In this document: piece after piece, positions 63,535-64,000 of the stretch | Layout of the letters: each line of letters begins with the position of its first letter | How positions within the stretch are numbered: the stretch's first letter is position 1 | NCBI GenBank assembly: GCA_023409265.1 | Contig: JAEYHZ010000014.1 | Span: 1 to 64,000, forward strand | From: Bacillota bacterium | GTDB taxonomy: Bacteria; Bacillota; Clostridia; Acetivibrionales; DSM-1351 | Length of the DNA: 64,000 nucleotides | Reading direction: 5' to 3' | Position numbers and translations under genes: made by a program | The notes under the pieces: model-generated | Told to the model about the DNA's origin: nothing | The model's input: the letters and a program-made list of their open reading frames with translations, nothing else | The model's database searches: none

Positions 63535-63813
63535 CTACTTAATAGAAGGGAGTATTTTTTCAATGTCACCATGTGGTCTTGGAATAACGTGAGTTGCAAC
63601 AATTTCACCAAGCTTTGCTGCCGCAGCTGCACCGGCCTCTGTTGCTGCCTTTACTGCTCCAACGTCACCTCTTACCATAACACTTACAAGACCGGATCCG
63701 ATCTTTTCTGTTCCTACCAATACAACATTTGCTGCCTTTACCATGGCATCTGCAGCTTCAATTGCTGCAACAAGTCCTCTTGTTTCTACCATTCCCAATG
63801 CTTCATTATTCAT
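63535..63813 (-). CDS. pduA: BMC-H hexameric shell protein (PduA/EutM-like)
   Basis: A 92-residue hexameric shell protein. NEALGMVETRGLVAAIEAAD at the start, the pore region EKIGSGLVSVMVRGDVGAV and the C-terminal VIPRPHGDIEKILP are typical of PduA/EutM. The ATG at 63813 has a perfect AGGAGG 8 nt upstream. The same reading frame stays open upstream, with ATGs at 63936 and 63948. A longer form with a hydrophilic 45-residue N-terminal extension is therefore possible, although its ribosome site (AAAGGCAA) is weaker. The operon continues beyond the window's right edge. Confidence 0.93.
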   Translation of the reverse strand: MNNEALGMVETRGLVAAIEAADAMVKAANVVLVGTEKIGSGLVSVMVRGDVGAVKAATEAGAAAAAKLGEIVATHVIPRPHGDIEKILPSIK

Positions 63814-64000
63814 GATTCTTACCTCCTGTTTTTTGTTTTGATTAATTGGATTTATAACTTCTTCCTGTTTAACTTCGGGTGTTTGATCACATTCGTTGTT
63901 TACTTCCTGTGTTTGAGTTCCTTTAGCCTTGACCATTTTTAGTACCATTTGCCTTTCATGCTCACCAAATTTGAATGCAATATATTCACGTACCTACCGT

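Noticed and set aside
63430..63942. 170-codon open frame opposite the BMC-H gene
   Set aside because: A Cys/Tyr/Phe-rich translation produced by reading the shell gene backwards.
1..64000. tRNA, rRNA, insertion sequence or prophage genes
   Set aside because: No tRNA T-loop or CCA context, rRNA-like block, transposase motif or phage structural gene was recognised in the window.

Overview
This window looks like chromosomal DNA of a spore-forming, plant-fibre-degrading clostridium, most like the mesophilic cellulolytic Ruminiclostridium group. The evidence is the low GC content, AGGAGG ribosome sites, a GerA/B/C germinant-receptor operon, many YesM/YesN-type two-component systems and a dense set of genes for plant sugars (L-arabinose, xylose, galactosides, L-fucose). 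The species call is an inference. No tRNA, rRNA, transposase or phage gene was seen.

Layout. 1-9 kb: a DUF6062 protein, metA and metY (O-acetylhomoserine route to methionine), a secreted acidic protein, an aldose-1-epimerase and two MFS transporters. 9-19 kb: the L-arabinose genes araD, araB, araR and divergent araA, a GH3 beta-xylosidase and an AraC regulator. Three copies of a GTGCATACAA motif probably form the AraR regulon. 19-27 kb: gerABC with an overlooked 55-codon two-helix protein, then feoAB. 27-29.5 kb: a GH4 alpha-galactosidase and an AraC regulator.

29.5-38.4 kb: a D-xylose ABC importer (xylFGH), a second XylF-like binding protein, a YesM-type kinase and a YesN-type regulator, resembling the XylFII-LytS-YesN xylose sensor. 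38.5-45.5 kb: a LacI-controlled operon with an FGGY kinase, a zinc polyol dehydrogenase, a GatZ/KbaZ-like protein without its usual GatY partner, an aldo/keto reductase and a FucU mutarotase. This could be an oxidoreductive aldose-polyol-ketose-ketose-phosphate route, possibly for galactose/galactitol. 45.6-54.4 kb: a second ABC sugar importer and a second binding protein-kinase-regulator trio. Four copies of an AAACGTTTAG palindrome tie the LacI gene, the enzyme operon, the importer and the sensor trio into one regulon.

54.9-64 kb: L-fucose isomerase and a RhaB-type kinase, two DeoR regulators, and the distal part of a bacterial microcompartment (BMC) operon (BMC-H shell, PduL, EutN/PduN vertex, PduS, PduT) that runs past the right edge. 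Together these suggest fucose to lactaldehyde to 1,2-propanediol to propionate/propanol.

The least explained parts are non-coding. They include a three-copy intergenic repeat whose ends carry the downstream gene's Shine-Dalgarno sequence, a MITE-like family with AAGGAATGATTAAATAATAA ends at operon borders, two probably structured RNAs (about 1186-1353 and 49584-49730), long hairpins inside the BMC operon, and several short tandem-repeat arrays.
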